Assembly: GCA_021324255.1 (NCBI GenBank)
Contig: JAJPJL010000068.1
Span: 1-64,000, forward strand
Source of the DNA: Bacillota bacterium
GTDB taxonomy: Bacteria; Sysuimicrobiota; Sysuimicrobiia; Sysuimicrobiales; Segetimicrobiaceae
DNA: 64,000 nucleotides
Reading direction: 5' to 3'
Positions 51,677 to 61,055 of the stretch are shown here, piece after piece. Within the stretch, counting starts at the first letter, position 1. Each line of letters starts with the position of its first letter. Both the position numbers and the translations under genes were made by a program. The notes beneath the pieces are model-generated. The model saw only the letters and a list, made by a program, of their open reading frames with translations. It was not told where the DNA came from and ran no database searches.

Positions 51677-53314
51677 ATGAACGTGGCGGGGGCGGTGGCG
51701 CAGATCCTCAAGCGCGAGGGCGTGGAGTTCCTGATCGGCTATCCCGTGAATCCGATCATCGAGGCGGCTGCCGCGGCGGACATCCGGACCATCATCGTGC
51801 GGCAGGAGCGAACCGGGTTGCACATGGCGGACGCCGTGAGCCGCCTGTCGTCGGGGCGGACGATCGGCGTCTTCGCGATGCAGCACGGCCCTGGGGCGGA
51901 AAACTCGTTTGGCGGCGTGGCCCAGGCGTACGCCGACTCCGCACCGATCATCGTGCTACCCGCGGGCTATCCGCGCCGCCTCACGAACGTGCCCCCGAAC
52001 TTCAACGCGGCGCTTGCCTACCGCTACGTGACCAAGTCCGCGGAGCAGGTGCTTCTCGCCCGCGAGGCCCCGGCGGCGATGCGGCGGGCGTTTACCCAGG
52101 TCCGCATGGGCCGGCCGCGGCCTGTGCTCGTGGAGTTCCCCACCGACGTGCTGGAGGAAGAGCTCCCCGAGCCCCTGCGCTACCGCCCCGTCACCGGCGC
52201 GCGCACGGCGCCCGATCCGAGCGCCGTCGACACGGTCGCCGGCGTGCTCGTCGAGGCGGCGCGGCCGGTGATCTACGCCGGGCAGGGCGTGCACTACGCG
52301 CGTGCGTGGCGCGCGCTGCAGGCCCTGGCGGAGTGGCTCGGCGCCCCGGTCACGACGAGCCTTCAGGGAAAGAGCGCGTTTCCGGAGACGCACCCGCTCT
52401 CGTTGGGCTCGGGCGGGCGGTCGGTCCCCCAGCCGGTGCACCAGTTTCTCAGAGACGCCGACGTGATCTTCGGGATCGGCTGCAGCTTCGCCACCACCAA
52501 CTACGGCGTGGCCATGCCGCCGGGCAAGGTGCTCATCCACGCGACGCTGGACCCCGCCGACGTGAACAAGGACGTGGAAGCGGATCACGTGCTGCTGGGG
52601 GACGCCGGCGCGACGCTCGAGGCCGTGCTGGCCGCGGTCAAGGAGCGCCTGCCGGCCCCGCGCCGCGAGCGGGCCGCCGCGACGGCCGGCGAGATCGCGT
52701 CCCTGCGCGCGCGATGGCTGGAGCGGTGGATGCCGAAGCTCCGGTCCGACGAGGTCCCGCTGTCGCCGTACCGTGTGATCTGGGACCTGTTGCACACCGT
52801 CGACGTGCCCAATACCGTCATCACGCACGACGCCGGCAGCCCCCGCGACCAGCTGTCGCCGTTTTGGACCGCGGAGACGCCGCTGTCCTACGTGGGATGG
52901 GGCAAGACGACGCAGCTCGGCTACGGGCTGGGCTTGGCCATGGGCGCGAAGCTCCTGGCCCCGGAGAAACTGAGCATCAACGTCTGGGGCGATGCCGCGA
53001 TCGGGTTCACCGGAATGGACTTCGAGACGGCGGTGCGCGAGCGGCTCCCGATCCTGTCGGTGCTCCTGAACAACTTCAGCATGGCCATCGAGCTCCCGGT
53101 CATGAAAGTCGCCACCGAGAAGTACCGCAGCACCGACATTTCCGGCAACTACGCGGCGCTGGCGCAGGCCCTGGGGGGCTACGGCGAGCGCGTGACCGAG
53201 CCGTCGCAGATCGTGCCCGCGATCCGGCGGGCGGTGCGGACGACGCAGGACGGCACGCCGGCGCTCCTCGAGTTCATCACGGCGAAGGAGATCGAGTACT
53301 CCATTTTCAAGTAG
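51677..53314 (+). CDS. Thiamine-diphosphate-dependent enzyme (acetolactate synthase-like)
   Basis: A 545-residue ThDP enzyme with the three-domain layout of acetolactate synthase and decarboxylases. The catalytic Glu is in IVRQERTGLHMADAVSR, the ThDP/Mg motif is GDAAIGFTGMDFE ending in LLNN, and the central domain has PVIYAGQGVHYARAW. It lacks clear acetolactate synthase specificity and may decarboxylate a 2-oxo acid, oxalyl-CoA-type or sulfopyruvate-type substrate. A MFS gene lies upstream and CitE- and ACMSD-like genes downstream. Confidence 0.82.
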   Translation: MNVAGAVAQILKREGVEFLIGYPVNPIIEAAAAADIRTIIVRQERTGLHMADAVSRLSSGRTIGVFAMQHGPGAENSFGGVAQAYADSAPIIVLPAGYPRRLTNVPPNFNAALAYRYVTKSAEQVLLAREAPAAMRRAFTQVRMGRPRPVLVEFPTDVLEEELPEPLRYRPVTGARTAPDPSAVDTVAGVLVEAARPVIYAGQGVHYARAWRALQALAEWLGAPVTTSLQGKSAFPETHPLSLGSGGRSVPQPVHQFLRDADVIFGIGCSFATTNYGVAMPPGKVLIHATLDPADVNKDVEADHVLLGDAGATLEAVLAAVKERLPAPRRERAAATAGEIASLRARWLERWMPKLRSDEVPLSPYRVIWDLLHTVDVPNTVITHDAGSPRDQLSPFWTAETPLSYVGWGKTTQLGYGLGLAMGAKLLAPEKLSINVWGDAAIGFTGMDFETAVRERLPILSVLLNNFSMAIELPVMKVATEKYRSTDISGNYAALAQALGGYGERVTEPSQIVPAIRRAVRTTQDGTPALLEFITAKEIEYSIFK

Positions 53315-53503
53315 CGCGGCCAGGACCGGCCATGCGGACCGGGAACGTTGGCCCGCGTTCCTCGTGGTGTCGATCTCCTACGCCGTGCGGGCGGACACTG
53401 CCGGGGAGGCGTCCATTCCGCTCGTGAGCGGGCGGGCGCGGCGGTATGCCGGTGAGGGCGTCCGGGGAAGGCGGTTCACCACCCCGCAACGAACTCCCCG
53501 GCG

Positions 53504-54349
53504 ATGCCGCGCGCCGAGCTTCGTACGGTGAGGACCCTGCTCTTTACCCCCGGCGACCGTCCCGACCGCTTTGCCAAGGCGCAATCCACCGGCGCGGACG
53601 GGCAGATCCTCGACCTCGAAGACGCGGTCGCCGCCGGCCGGAAGGACGAAGCGCGCGCCCGCGTGTTGGAGTACCTGCGCCGGACGCCACGGGACGGCGG
53701 GTTCCTGCGCTGCGTGCGCATCAACAGCCTGGGCACGGTGGCCGGCTTGAACGACGTTTCCGCGCTCGCCGCGAGCGGCGTGCGGCCGGACGCCATCCTG
53801 GTACCGAAGTCCGAGCATCCCGCGGAACTGCGCCTGCTCGCGCGCGTGCTCGGGCGCGCGCTCGTCCCCCTGGTGCCGTTCGTGGAGACCGCGCGCGGCC
53901 TGCGCTGGGCGGAGCAGATCGCCGGCGCGCCTGGGATCGCCGCGCTGGCGTTTGGAGGCATGGATCTCGCCGCCGACCTCGGCGCCGAGCTCGCGTGGGA
54001 ACCGATGCTCTGCCACCGCGTCCACGTCGTGCGCGCCGCGGCGGTCGCGGGCGTCGTCGCCTGGGACGTTCCCTACCCCGGGTTGCGCGACGCGGACGAC
54101 GCTGCGTTGATCGAGGAGACCCGGCGGAGCAAAGCGCTGGGGTACACGGCCAAGCTGGCGGTGCACCCCCGGCAGGTGGGGCCGATCCTCCGGGTGTTCA
54201 CGCCGTCTCCGGACGAGGCGGCGGCGGCCCTCCGCGTGGTCGAGGCGTACGAGCGCGCCGCCGGCGGGGTCTGCGAGGTCGACGGCAAGATGATCGACGC
54301 ACCGGTGTACCGGTCGGCGAAGCGCATCGCGGACCTGGCGTCGCGGTAG
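53504..54349 (+). CDS. HpcH/HpaI-family CoA ester lyase (CitE-like)
   Basis: A 281-residue CitE/Mcl-type lyase that cleaves or forms CoA thioesters such as citryl-CoA, malyl-CoA or citramalyl-CoA. LLFTPGDRPDRFAKA at the N-terminus, ILDLEDAVA with metal Asp, a substrate Arg in RINSLG, the metal Glu in VPFVETARGL and FGGMDLAADLG are visible. It is stand-alone, without citD or citF. Context suggests a short carboxylic-acid degradation route. Confidence 0.85.
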   Translation: MPRAELRTVRTLLFTPGDRPDRFAKAQSTGADGQILDLEDAVAAGRKDEARARVLEYLRRTPRDGGFLRCVRINSLGTVAGLNDVSALAASGVRPDAILVPKSEHPAELRLLARVLGRALVPLVPFVETARGLRWAEQIAGAPGIAALAFGGMDLAADLGAELAWEPMLCHRVHVVRAAAVAGVVAWDVPYPGLRDADDAALIEETRRSKALGYTAKLAVHPRQVGPILRVFTPSPDEAAAALRVVEAYERAAGGVCEVDGKMIDAPVYRSAKRIADLASR

Positions 54350-54456
54350 CGGTGGCGGGCACGGGGTGCGCGCGCTGCCGGCGTGAGGCTCGATCCGGAC
54401 ATCCGGGCAGTGAGGGTACGCAACGTCGCAGGCGCTCGTGAGGGAGGGGGACGCCC

Positions 54457-55440
54457 GTGCCGATCGTGGACATGCACGACCATTTCTACCCGCCCGCGTA
54501 TCTGGATGCGCTGGCCAAGGATCCCGGCAACGTCCGGGTGACGCACGATCAGGACGGCAATCCGCTCCTCCACTACCCCGGCGATTACAACATCGCCGTG
54601 CGGGGGCACCGCGACATCGCGTACCGGACAGAGGTGCTGGCCCAGCACGGCATCGACCGGCAGGTCCTGAGCCTGACCACGCCCGGCACGCACGTCGAGC
54701 GGCCGGCGCGCGCCCAGGCGCTCGCGGCGCTCGTGAACGACGCGTTCGCGGCCGTGATCGCCGAGCGCGGGCGGCGTTTCAGCGCGCTCGCGACGCTGCC
54801 GCTCAACGATCCCGCGGCGTCCGTCGCGGAGCTGGAGCGGTGTCTCGGGGAGCTCGGCCTGCGCGGCGCGATGCTGTTCAGCAACGTCAACGGCGTGGCG
54901 CTTGCCGACCGGCGCTTCTGGCCCCTGTACGAAGCGGCGAACGACCGCGGCGCGATTCTGCACATCCATCCTACCTCGCCGGTCGGCGTGGAGGCGATGA
55001 CCGAGTACTGGCTCATGCCGCTCGTGGGGTTTCTGCTGGACACGACGCTCGCGGCGGCGCACCTCATCTTCGCGGGCGTGCTCGAGCGGTTTCCCAGGAT
55101 CCGCTGGGTGCTGAGCCATCTCGGCGGCGCCCTGCCGTACCTGGCGGAGCGCCTGGACCGCGGGTACGAGGCGTTCCGGGAGTGCCGCGAGCACATTCGC
55201 AAGCCGCCGAGCGAATACCTCAAAACCCAGTGCTGGTACGACACCGTCAACTTCGACGTCAACGCGCTGCGCCTGGCCGCGGACTTCGCCGGCCCCGGCC
55301 ATCTGCTGGCCGGGAGCGACTATCCCCATCAGATCGGCAGCCTCTCAAAGATGGTCGAGAGCCTTCGCGCGCTGCCGGCGTCCGAGGCGGACCGGGCGGG
55401 CATCCTCGGCGGCAACGCCGAGAAGCTGCTCGGGCTTTGA
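54457..55440 (+). CDS. Amidohydrolase family protein (ACMSD-like)
   Basis: A 327-residue amidohydrolase-2 barrel. Metal ligands are HxH in VDMHDHFYPP, His in LHIHPTSP, His in VLSHLGGALPYLAERLDRGY, and Asp in AGSDYPH. The family includes aminocarboxymuconate-semialdehyde, resorcylate and other decarboxylases. GTG 54457 is the start, with GAGGGAGGGGG upstream. It is the third enzyme of the ThDP/CitE-like cluster. Confidence 0.86.
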   Translation: MPIVDMHDHFYPPAYLDALAKDPGNVRVTHDQDGNPLLHYPGDYNIAVRGHRDIAYRTEVLAQHGIDRQVLSLTTPGTHVERPARAQALAALVNDAFAAVIAERGRRFSALATLPLNDPAASVAELERCLGELGLRGAMLFSNVNGVALADRRFWPLYEAANDRGAILHIHPTSPVGVEAMTEYWLMPLVGFLLDTTLAAAHLIFAGVLERFPRIRWVLSHLGGALPYLAERLDRGYEAFRECREHIRKPPSEYLKTQCWYDTVNFDVNALRLAADFAGPGHLLAGSDYPHQIGSLSKMVESLRALPASEADRAGILGGNAEKLLGL

Positions 55441-55495
55441 GACGCGGGAGCGCCGGGGCGCCCCCGCCGCGCGGAAAGCCTTACACTGCATGGGT

Positions 55496-55524
55496 TTGCA
55501 GAGTGGTGGGACGTGCGGTACCAT
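55496..55524 (+). promoter_or_regulatory. Candidate promoter of the transhydrogenase operon
   Basis: TTGCAG (55496-55501) and TACCAT (55519-55524) with a 17-bp spacer. Two inverted repeats lie in or next to it: CTGCA/TGCAG at 55486-55501, and a TACCAT/ATGGT pair over the -10 region. Both could bind a regulator. The 284-bp gap holds nothing else recognised. Confidence 0.45.
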
Positions 55525-55724
55525 GAAGATGGTCCCGGCCGCAGCGCCGGACGCCGTCCCGCCCCCGCGATGCGAGCCCCGAACGACAGTGCGGCCGCAC
55601 GAGGCATGTCCTGTGGAACGGTCCGGCGTGGCATGACGTACAGTGTGCGGGCCCACGGGACGGCACCCCGATCGCGGATGCGGGCGACGTCTGCGAGCGC
55701 GCGTCGGGCGGGAGGACCTGAGCG

Positions 55725-56903
55725 GTGAACATAGGCGTTCCAAGAGAGCGAACCGGCGGGGAGCGCCGGGTGGCGGCGTCACCCGATACGGTCAAGAAGC
55801 TGGTGGCCGCGGGTCACCAGGTGGTCGTCGAGGCGGGAGCGGGTGCCGGGGCGTGCTTCCCCGACGGCGACTACCGCGATGCGGGGGCGACCCTCGCGGA
55901 GGGGCCCAAAGCCGCCGTGGGCGCGGCGGACGTCGTGCTCCGGGTGCGGCCGCCGCTGCGTGGAATCGGGAGGGCGCCGGATGAGCTCGCCCTGCTGCGC
56001 GAAGGCGCGGTGCTCATCGGGCTGCTCGCGCCGTACCAGGACCCCGAGGCGCTCACCGCCTACGCGTCGCGCCGGCTGACGGCGTTCGCGCTGGAGCTGC
56101 TGCCGCGGATCACGCGGACGCAGGCCATGGATGCGCTGTCCTCCCAGGCTAATCTCGCCGGCTACAAGGCGATGCTGGCCGGCGCCGCCTCGCTCGGCCG
56201 CGCGTTTCCCATGATGATGACCGCGGCCGGCACGCTGGTACCGGCCCGCGTGCTCGTCATGGGGGCGGGGGTTGCGGGCCTGCAGGCGATTGCGACCGCG
56301 CGGCGGCTGGGGGCGATCGTGTCCGCCACGGACGTCCGTCCGGCCACGAAGGAGCAGGTGGAGAGCCTGGGCGCGCGATTCTTGATGGTCGACGACGAGG
56401 AGGCGCGCTCGGCCGAAGCCGCCGGGGGGTACGCGCGCGAGATGAGCGCCGAGTTCCAGCGGAAGCAGGCGGCGCTCGTCCTCGAGGCGCTCCGGAGCAT
56501 CGACGTCGTCATCACAACCGCCCAGGTACCCGGCCGCCGCGCGCCCGTGCTGCTGACCGAGGAGATGGTGGCGGAGATGCGCCCGGGCGCGGTGGTCGTG
56601 GATCTCGCGGTGGAGACGGGCGGAAACTGCGTGCTCTCGAAGCCGGACGAGATCATCGAAGCCCACGGCGTGACGATCATCGGGTACACAAACTGGCCGA
56701 GCCGCGTCGCGACGGATGCCTCGTCGCTCTACGCGAGAAACCTGCTGCACTTTCTCACGCTCCTGGTGGACAAAGAAACGCGACAGATCCGGATCGATGC
56801 CAACGACGAGGTGGTCCGGGCGACCCTCCTGACCCGGGACGGCGCCGTGGTGCACCCGTCGTTCACGGACGAGAAGGAGCTGAGCCGTGCAGGGGGCCGT
56901 TGA
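55725..56903 (+). CDS. pntAA: NAD(P) transhydrogenase subunit alpha 1
   Basis: The NAD(H)-binding domain I of proton-pumping transhydrogenase. The 392-residue protein begins IGVPRERTGGERRVAASP, carries ALELLPRITRTQAMDALSSQ and a Rossmann loop VLVMGAGVAGLQAIATARRLGA. It ends before membrane helices, so this is the split alpha1 form. GTG 55725 is the start. Its 3' end overlaps pntAB by 17 bp. It can also resemble alanine dehydrogenase, but the neighbours settle it. Confidence 0.93.
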   Translation: MNIGVPRERTGGERRVAASPDTVKKLVAAGHQVVVEAGAGAGACFPDGDYRDAGATLAEGPKAAVGAADVVLRVRPPLRGIGRAPDELALLREGAVLIGLLAPYQDPEALTAYASRRLTAFALELLPRITRTQAMDALSSQANLAGYKAMLAGAASLGRAFPMMMTAAGTLVPARVLVMGAGVAGLQAIATARRLGAIVSATDVRPATKEQVESLGARFLMVDDEEARSAEAAGGYAREMSAEFQRKQAALVLEALRSIDVVITTAQVPGRRAPVLLTEEMVAEMRPGAVVVDLAVETGGNCVLSKPDEIIEAHGVTIIGYTNWPSRVATDASSLYARNLLHFLTLLVDKETRQIRIDANDEVVRATLLTRDGAVVHPSFTDEKELSRAGGR

Positions 56904-57183
56904 TCCTCTCGTCTTTCAGCTCTCGATTTTCGTCCTCGCCGTGTTCGTCGGCTATTACGTGGTCTGGAGCGTGACCCCGGCGCTGCATACGCCGTTGATG
57001 TCGGTCACCAATGCGGTCTCGTCGGTCATCATCGTGGGCGCCCTGATCGCCGCGGCGCCGGCTGCGATGACGCCGTCCAAGATCCTGGGGCTCATCGCGG
57101 CGGCGCTGGTCGCGGTCAACATCTTCGGCGGCTTCGCCGTCACCCAGCGCATGCTCGTGATGTTCCGCAAGCGCAAGCCCTAG
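56887..57183 (+). CDS. pntAB: NAD(P) transhydrogenase subunit alpha 2
   Basis: A 98-residue membrane subunit with three helices (LSIFVLAVFVGYYVVWSV, VSSVIIVGALIAAA, LIAAALVAVNIFGGFAV) and the conserved HTPLMSVTNAVS before the second helix. Part of the proton channel. Confidence 0.93.
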   Translation: MQGAVDPLVFQLSIFVLAVFVGYYVVWSVTPALHTPLMSVTNAVSSVIIVGALIAAAPAAMTPSKILGLIAAALVAVNIFGGFAVTQRMLVMFRKRKP

Positions 57184-57195
57184 CGCCCCGGGTCG

Positions 57196-58584
57196 ATGCC
57201 GGCCGACCTCGCGGCCCTCCTCTACCTGGCCTCCGCCGTCCTGTTCATCCTCGCGCTTCGCGGGTTGTCGAACCCGGAATCGGCGCGGCTGGGCAACATC
57301 TTCGGGATGCTCGGCATGGCCGTCGCCATCCTCACGACGGTGCTCGGCGCCCGGACCGCGGCGTACGGTGAGATGGCGCTCGCGCTCGCGGCCGGCGGCG
57401 CCGTGGGTCTCGTCATCGCATTTCGCATCAAGATGGCCGCGATGCCGCAGCTCGTCGCGGCGTTCCACAGTCTCGTCGGCCTGGCGGCGGTGCTCGTGGC
57501 GGCGGCGGCGTTTTATCACCCCGCCGCCTACGGCATCGTCGACGCCCTGGGACAGATCCGGACGTCGAGCCGCGTCGAGATGTCGCTCGGCGTCGTCATC
57601 GGGGCCGTGACGTTTACGGGCTCGATCGTGGCCTTCACACGGCTGCAGGGCATCATTCCGGGCGATCCGGTCGTGTTTCGGGGCCAGCACGCGCTCAACG
57701 TCGTGATCGGCGTCATCATCGTCCTGCTCCTCGGCACCTTCGTGCACACGCCGTCGACCGACGTCTTCTGGGTGGTGACGCTGCTGGCGCTGGTGCTCGG
57801 CGTCACGCTGGTCGCGCCGATCGGCGGCGCCGACATGCCGGTCGTCATCTCCATGCTGAACAGCTATTCCGGCTGGGCCGCCGCGGGCATCGGCTTCACG
57901 CTCGAGAACTCCGCCCTCATCGTCACGGGCGCGCTGGTGGGGTCCTCGGGCGCGATTCTGAGCTACATCATGTGCCGCGCCATGAACCGCTCGTTTCTGA
58001 GCGTCATCCTCGGCGGGTTTGGCGGAGAGGCGGCGGGGCAGGCGGTGCGCGCCGCGGACCGGGCCGTGACGGCCGGCTCAGCGGAGGACGCCGCGTTCAT
58101 CCTCAAAAACGCGTCCTCCGTGATCATCGTCCCGGGCTACGGCATGGCGGTCGCGCAAGCGCAGCACGCGGTCCGTGAACTGGCCGACGCCCTGAAACGC
58201 CGCGGCGTCCGCGTCGCCTACGCCATTCATCCGGTCGCCGGGCGCATGCCTGGGCACATGAACGTGCTCCTGGCAGAGGCGAACGTGCCGTACGACGAGG
58301 TGTTCGCGCTCGAACAAATCGACTCCGAGTTTCAGGCGACGGACGTGGCGTACGTGATCGGGGCGAACGACATCACCAATCCGGCGGCACGGGACGATCC
58401 CTCGAGTCCGATCTACGGCATGCCGATCCTGGACGTGGATCGCGCCAAGACGGTGCTCTTCGTCAAACGGTCCCTTGCGCCCGGGTACGCCGGCATCGAC
58501 AACGCGCTCTTCTACAAGCCCAACACCATGATGCTCTTCGGCGACGCGAAGAAGATGACGGAGGAGATCGTCAAGGCGCTCTGA
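57196..58584 (+). CDS. pntB: NAD(P) transhydrogenase subunit beta
   Basis: A 462-residue subunit with an N-terminal membrane part of about nine helices and a C-terminal NADP(H) domain (about 290-462). Visible are SVIIVPGYGMAVAQAQHAV, HPVAGRMPGHMNVLLAEA, VIGANDITNPAARDDPSSP, PILDVDRAKTV and RSLAPGYAGIDN. With pntAA and pntAB the full enzyme, which uses the proton gradient to make NADPH, is encoded. Confidence 0.95.
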   Translation: MPADLAALLYLASAVLFILALRGLSNPESARLGNIFGMLGMAVAILTTVLGARTAAYGEMALALAAGGAVGLVIAFRIKMAAMPQLVAAFHSLVGLAAVLVAAAAFYHPAAYGIVDALGQIRTSSRVEMSLGVVIGAVTFTGSIVAFTRLQGIIPGDPVVFRGQHALNVVIGVIIVLLLGTFVHTPSTDVFWVVTLLALVLGVTLVAPIGGADMPVVISMLNSYSGWAAAGIGFTLENSALIVTGALVGSSGAILSYIMCRAMNRSFLSVILGGFGGEAAGQAVRAADRAVTAGSAEDAAFILKNASSVIIVPGYGMAVAQAQHAVRELADALKRRGVRVAYAIHPVAGRMPGHMNVLLAEANVPYDEVFALEQIDSEFQATDVAYVIGANDITNPAARDDPSSPIYGMPILDVDRAKTVLFVKRSLAPGYAGIDNALFYKPNTMMLFGDAKKMTEEIVKAL

Positions 58585-58642
58585 GCCGCGGCGACCGCCG
58601 TCCGCGCGGCGCGCCCGCGGGACGTCCACGCCGCCGCGGGGG

Positions 58643-58648
58643 TATCAT
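58643..58648 (+). promoter_or_regulatory. Candidate -10 element for cydAB
   Basis: TATCAT at 58643-58648 is a good -10 match 54 bases before cydA; no clear -35 is visible. Confidence 0.35.
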
Positions 58649-58701
58649 TCGCGGGTTCGTCGAAAGCCGGGTGCGGCCGAGGCCGGCGCCCGGGGGATCC
58701 C

Positions 58702-60039
58702 ATGACCGACACCGTCATCGCGGACCGCATCCAATTTACCTTCACCATCATGTTCCACTACCTGTTTCCGATCCTGACGATGGGGCTCGCGCCCTTGATC
58801 GTCGTCCTCAAGACGCTGCATCTGCGCCACGGCGACCCGCGGTACGCGGCCGCGGCGCGGTTCTGGACGCACGTCTTCGCGCTCAACTTCGCGGTGGGCG
58901 TCGTCACCGGAATCCCGATGGAGTTCCAGTTCGGGACGAACTGGGCGCAGTTGTCGGTCTTCGCCGGCGGCGTCATCGGGCAGACGCTCGGGCTCGAGGG
59001 CGTCTTCTCGTTCTTTCTGGAATCCACGTTTCTCGGGATCCTGTTGTTCGGCGAGGAGCGCGTCTCGCCGCGGCTCCACTGGGTGGCGGCGGTGCTGGTG
59101 GCCGCCGGCGCGTGGCTGTCCGGGCTCTTCATCACCGCCACCAACGCGTGGATGCAGCATCCCGTGGGCTACCGGGTCGCGCCCGACGGGAGCGTGCAGT
59201 TGGCCAGCCTCGGGGCGCTGCTCGGCAACCCGTTCCTGTGGTGGCAGTACGCGCACGTCCTGAACGGTGCCGTGCTGTCAGCCGCGGTCGTGATGGCGTC
59301 GATCGGCGCCTACTATCTGCTCGCGGGCCGCCACCTCGACGTTGGACGGCTCTCCGTGGCGCTCGGCGTCGGGGTCGGCGCCGCGGCGGCGTTGACCCAG
59401 CTCTTCCCGACGGGCGACATGAACAGCCGCACCGTCACCGCCTACCAGCCCGTGAAGCTCGCCGCCATGGAGGGCTTGTTCGAGACACGCTACGGCGCGC
59501 CGCTGGCCATCATCGGGATGCCGTCGACGACCCAACACCGCCTGCTCGATCCGGTGCTCGTCCCCGATGGCCTGAGCTACCTCGCCTACGGCAATTTCCG
59601 CGCGGAGGTGCGGGGCCTCAACGACTACCCGGAGGACGCGTGGCCGCCGGTGCAGCTCACGTACTACGCCTACCACATCATGGTCGGGCTCGGGACGTTG
59701 TTGATCGCCGCCTTGCTCCTCGGCGCGGCCCTGTGGTGGCGCGGCGTCCTGTTCACCAGCCGGTGGTTTCTCTGGATCCTGGTGCTGCTGCTGCCGTTCC
59801 CGTACATCGCGAACGAAGCGGGGTGGGTGGTCACCGAGGTCGGCCGGCAGCCGTGGCTCGTGTACGGCCTGCTGCGGACGGCCGCCGGCGCCTCCCCGAA
59901 CGTGGAGGCGGGCGAGACGATCTTCACGGTGCTCGGATTTGCCGGGCTGTACGCGCTGCTCGGCGTCCTGGCCGCGTTTCTGGCCGTGTTGATGGTGCTG
60001 CGCGGCCCCGCCGAGCCGCGCCTCGAGGCCGAGCGCTGA
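58702..60039 (+). CDS. cydA: Cytochrome bd ubiquinol oxidase subunit I
   Basis: Terminal oxidase subunit with quinol site and haems b558, b595 and d. The 445-residue protein has the haem b595 ligand His19 in IMFHYLFPILTMG and a conserved QYAHVLNGAV with the b558 His. The b558 Met is in AYHIMVGLG, and the signature is GWVVTEVGRQPWLVYGLLRT. Its short length indicates a bd-type with a short Q-loop. GGGGGATCCC precedes ATG 58702. It overlaps cydB by one base. Confidence 0.95.
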   Translation: MTDTVIADRIQFTFTIMFHYLFPILTMGLAPLIVVLKTLHLRHGDPRYAAAARFWTHVFALNFAVGVVTGIPMEFQFGTNWAQLSVFAGGVIGQTLGLEGVFSFFLESTFLGILLFGEERVSPRLHWVAAVLVAAGAWLSGLFITATNAWMQHPVGYRVAPDGSVQLASLGALLGNPFLWWQYAHVLNGAVLSAAVVMASIGAYYLLAGRHLDVGRLSVALGVGVGAAAALTQLFPTGDMNSRTVTAYQPVKLAAMEGLFETRYGAPLAIIGMPSTTQHRLLDPVLVPDGLSYLAYGNFRAEVRGLNDYPEDAWPPVQLTYYAYHIMVGLGTLLIAALLLGAALWWRGVLFTSRWFLWILVLLLPFPYIANEAGWVVTEVGRQPWLVYGLLRTAAGASPNVEAGETIFTVLGFAGLYALLGVLAAFLAVLMVLRGPAEPRLEAER

Positions 60040-61055
60040 TGGGGACGTTTTGGTTTGTCGTCCTCGCCGCGATGATCGTGGCCTACGCGGTGCTCGACGG
60101 GTTCGATCTCGGCGTCGGCGCCATCCACCTGGCGGTCGCCCGCAACGACGCCGAGCGGCGCGCGGTCCTCAACGCCATCGGTCCGGTCTGGGACGCGAAC
60201 GAGGTGTGGCTCCTCGGCGTCGGCGTTGGCGCGTTGCTGGCGTTCCCGCGCGCCTTCGCGGTCGGGTTCAGCGGCTTCTACCTGCCGCTCATGCTGGTGC
60301 TGTGGCTGCTGGTCGGCCGCGGGATCGCGCTGGAGTTTCGCCATCACATCGCGGATCCCATGTGGCAGGGGGCGTGGGACGTCGTGTTCTCGGTCAGCAG
60401 CCTCCTCCTCACCGTGCTCTACGGCGTCGCCGTGGGCAACCTGGTGAGCGGCGTGGCGATCGACGCGCGCGGGTGGTTCCAGGGGCTGCTCGAATCGCTG
60501 CTCAACCCCTACGCGCTCCTGATGGGCGTGTTCAGCCTGGCGTTGCTCATGCTGCACGGCGCGTACTACCTGTGCCTCAGGACCGACGGCGCGCTGCACG
60601 AGCGCGCGCACCGCGCGGCGGGCCGGCTGTGGGGCATCGTCGCCATGCTCGTGGTCGTCCTGACGATCGCCACGTTCGCGCTCCGCCCGGGCATCCTCGC
60701 CAACTACGCCGTCCATCCGATCTGGGCCGTGGTGCCGCTGGCCGGCGGCTGGTGCGTCGTGGCCATGTCCCGGGCGCACGCGCGCCGGCGCCACGGAACC
60801 GCGTTCGTCGCATCCGCGGGCCTGATCGCGGCCCTGCTCGCGGCCACCGCGATCGGTCTGTACCCGTACCTCCTGCCGTCCCGTCCGTTCCCCGAGCGCG
60901 GCCTGACGATCGCCAACTCGGCGGCGTCGACGGCCGGGCTCGTCACCGCCGCCGCCTGGCTGCTCCCGGGCATTGCGTTGGTGATCGTGTATCAGGCCGT
61001 GGCGTACCGGATCTTCTCGGGCAAGGTCACGACGGGCGGAGGCGGGCACTACTGA
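60039..61055 (+). CDS. cydB: Cytochrome bd ubiquinol oxidase subunit II
   Basis: A 338-residue membrane partner of CydA with eight to nine helices. YAVLDGFDLGVGAIHL and IGPVWDANEVWLLGVG near the N-terminus are CydB signatures. Translation is coupled to cydA (TGATG). Its 3' end overlaps the opposing DUF885 gene by 29 bp. No cydX or cydDC is visible. Confidence 0.95.
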   Translation: MGTFWFVVLAAMIVAYAVLDGFDLGVGAIHLAVARNDAERRAVLNAIGPVWDANEVWLLGVGVGALLAFPRAFAVGFSGFYLPLMLVLWLLVGRGIALEFRHHIADPMWQGAWDVVFSVSSLLLTVLYGVAVGNLVSGVAIDARGWFQGLLESLLNPYALLMGVFSLALLMLHGAYYLCLRTDGALHERAHRAAGRLWGIVAMLVVVLTIATFALRPGILANYAVHPIWAVVPLAGGWCVVAMSRAHARRRHGTAFVASAGLIAALLAATAIGLYPYLLPSRPFPERGLTIANSAASTAGLVTAAAWLLPGIALVIVYQAVAYRIFSGKVTTGGGGHY

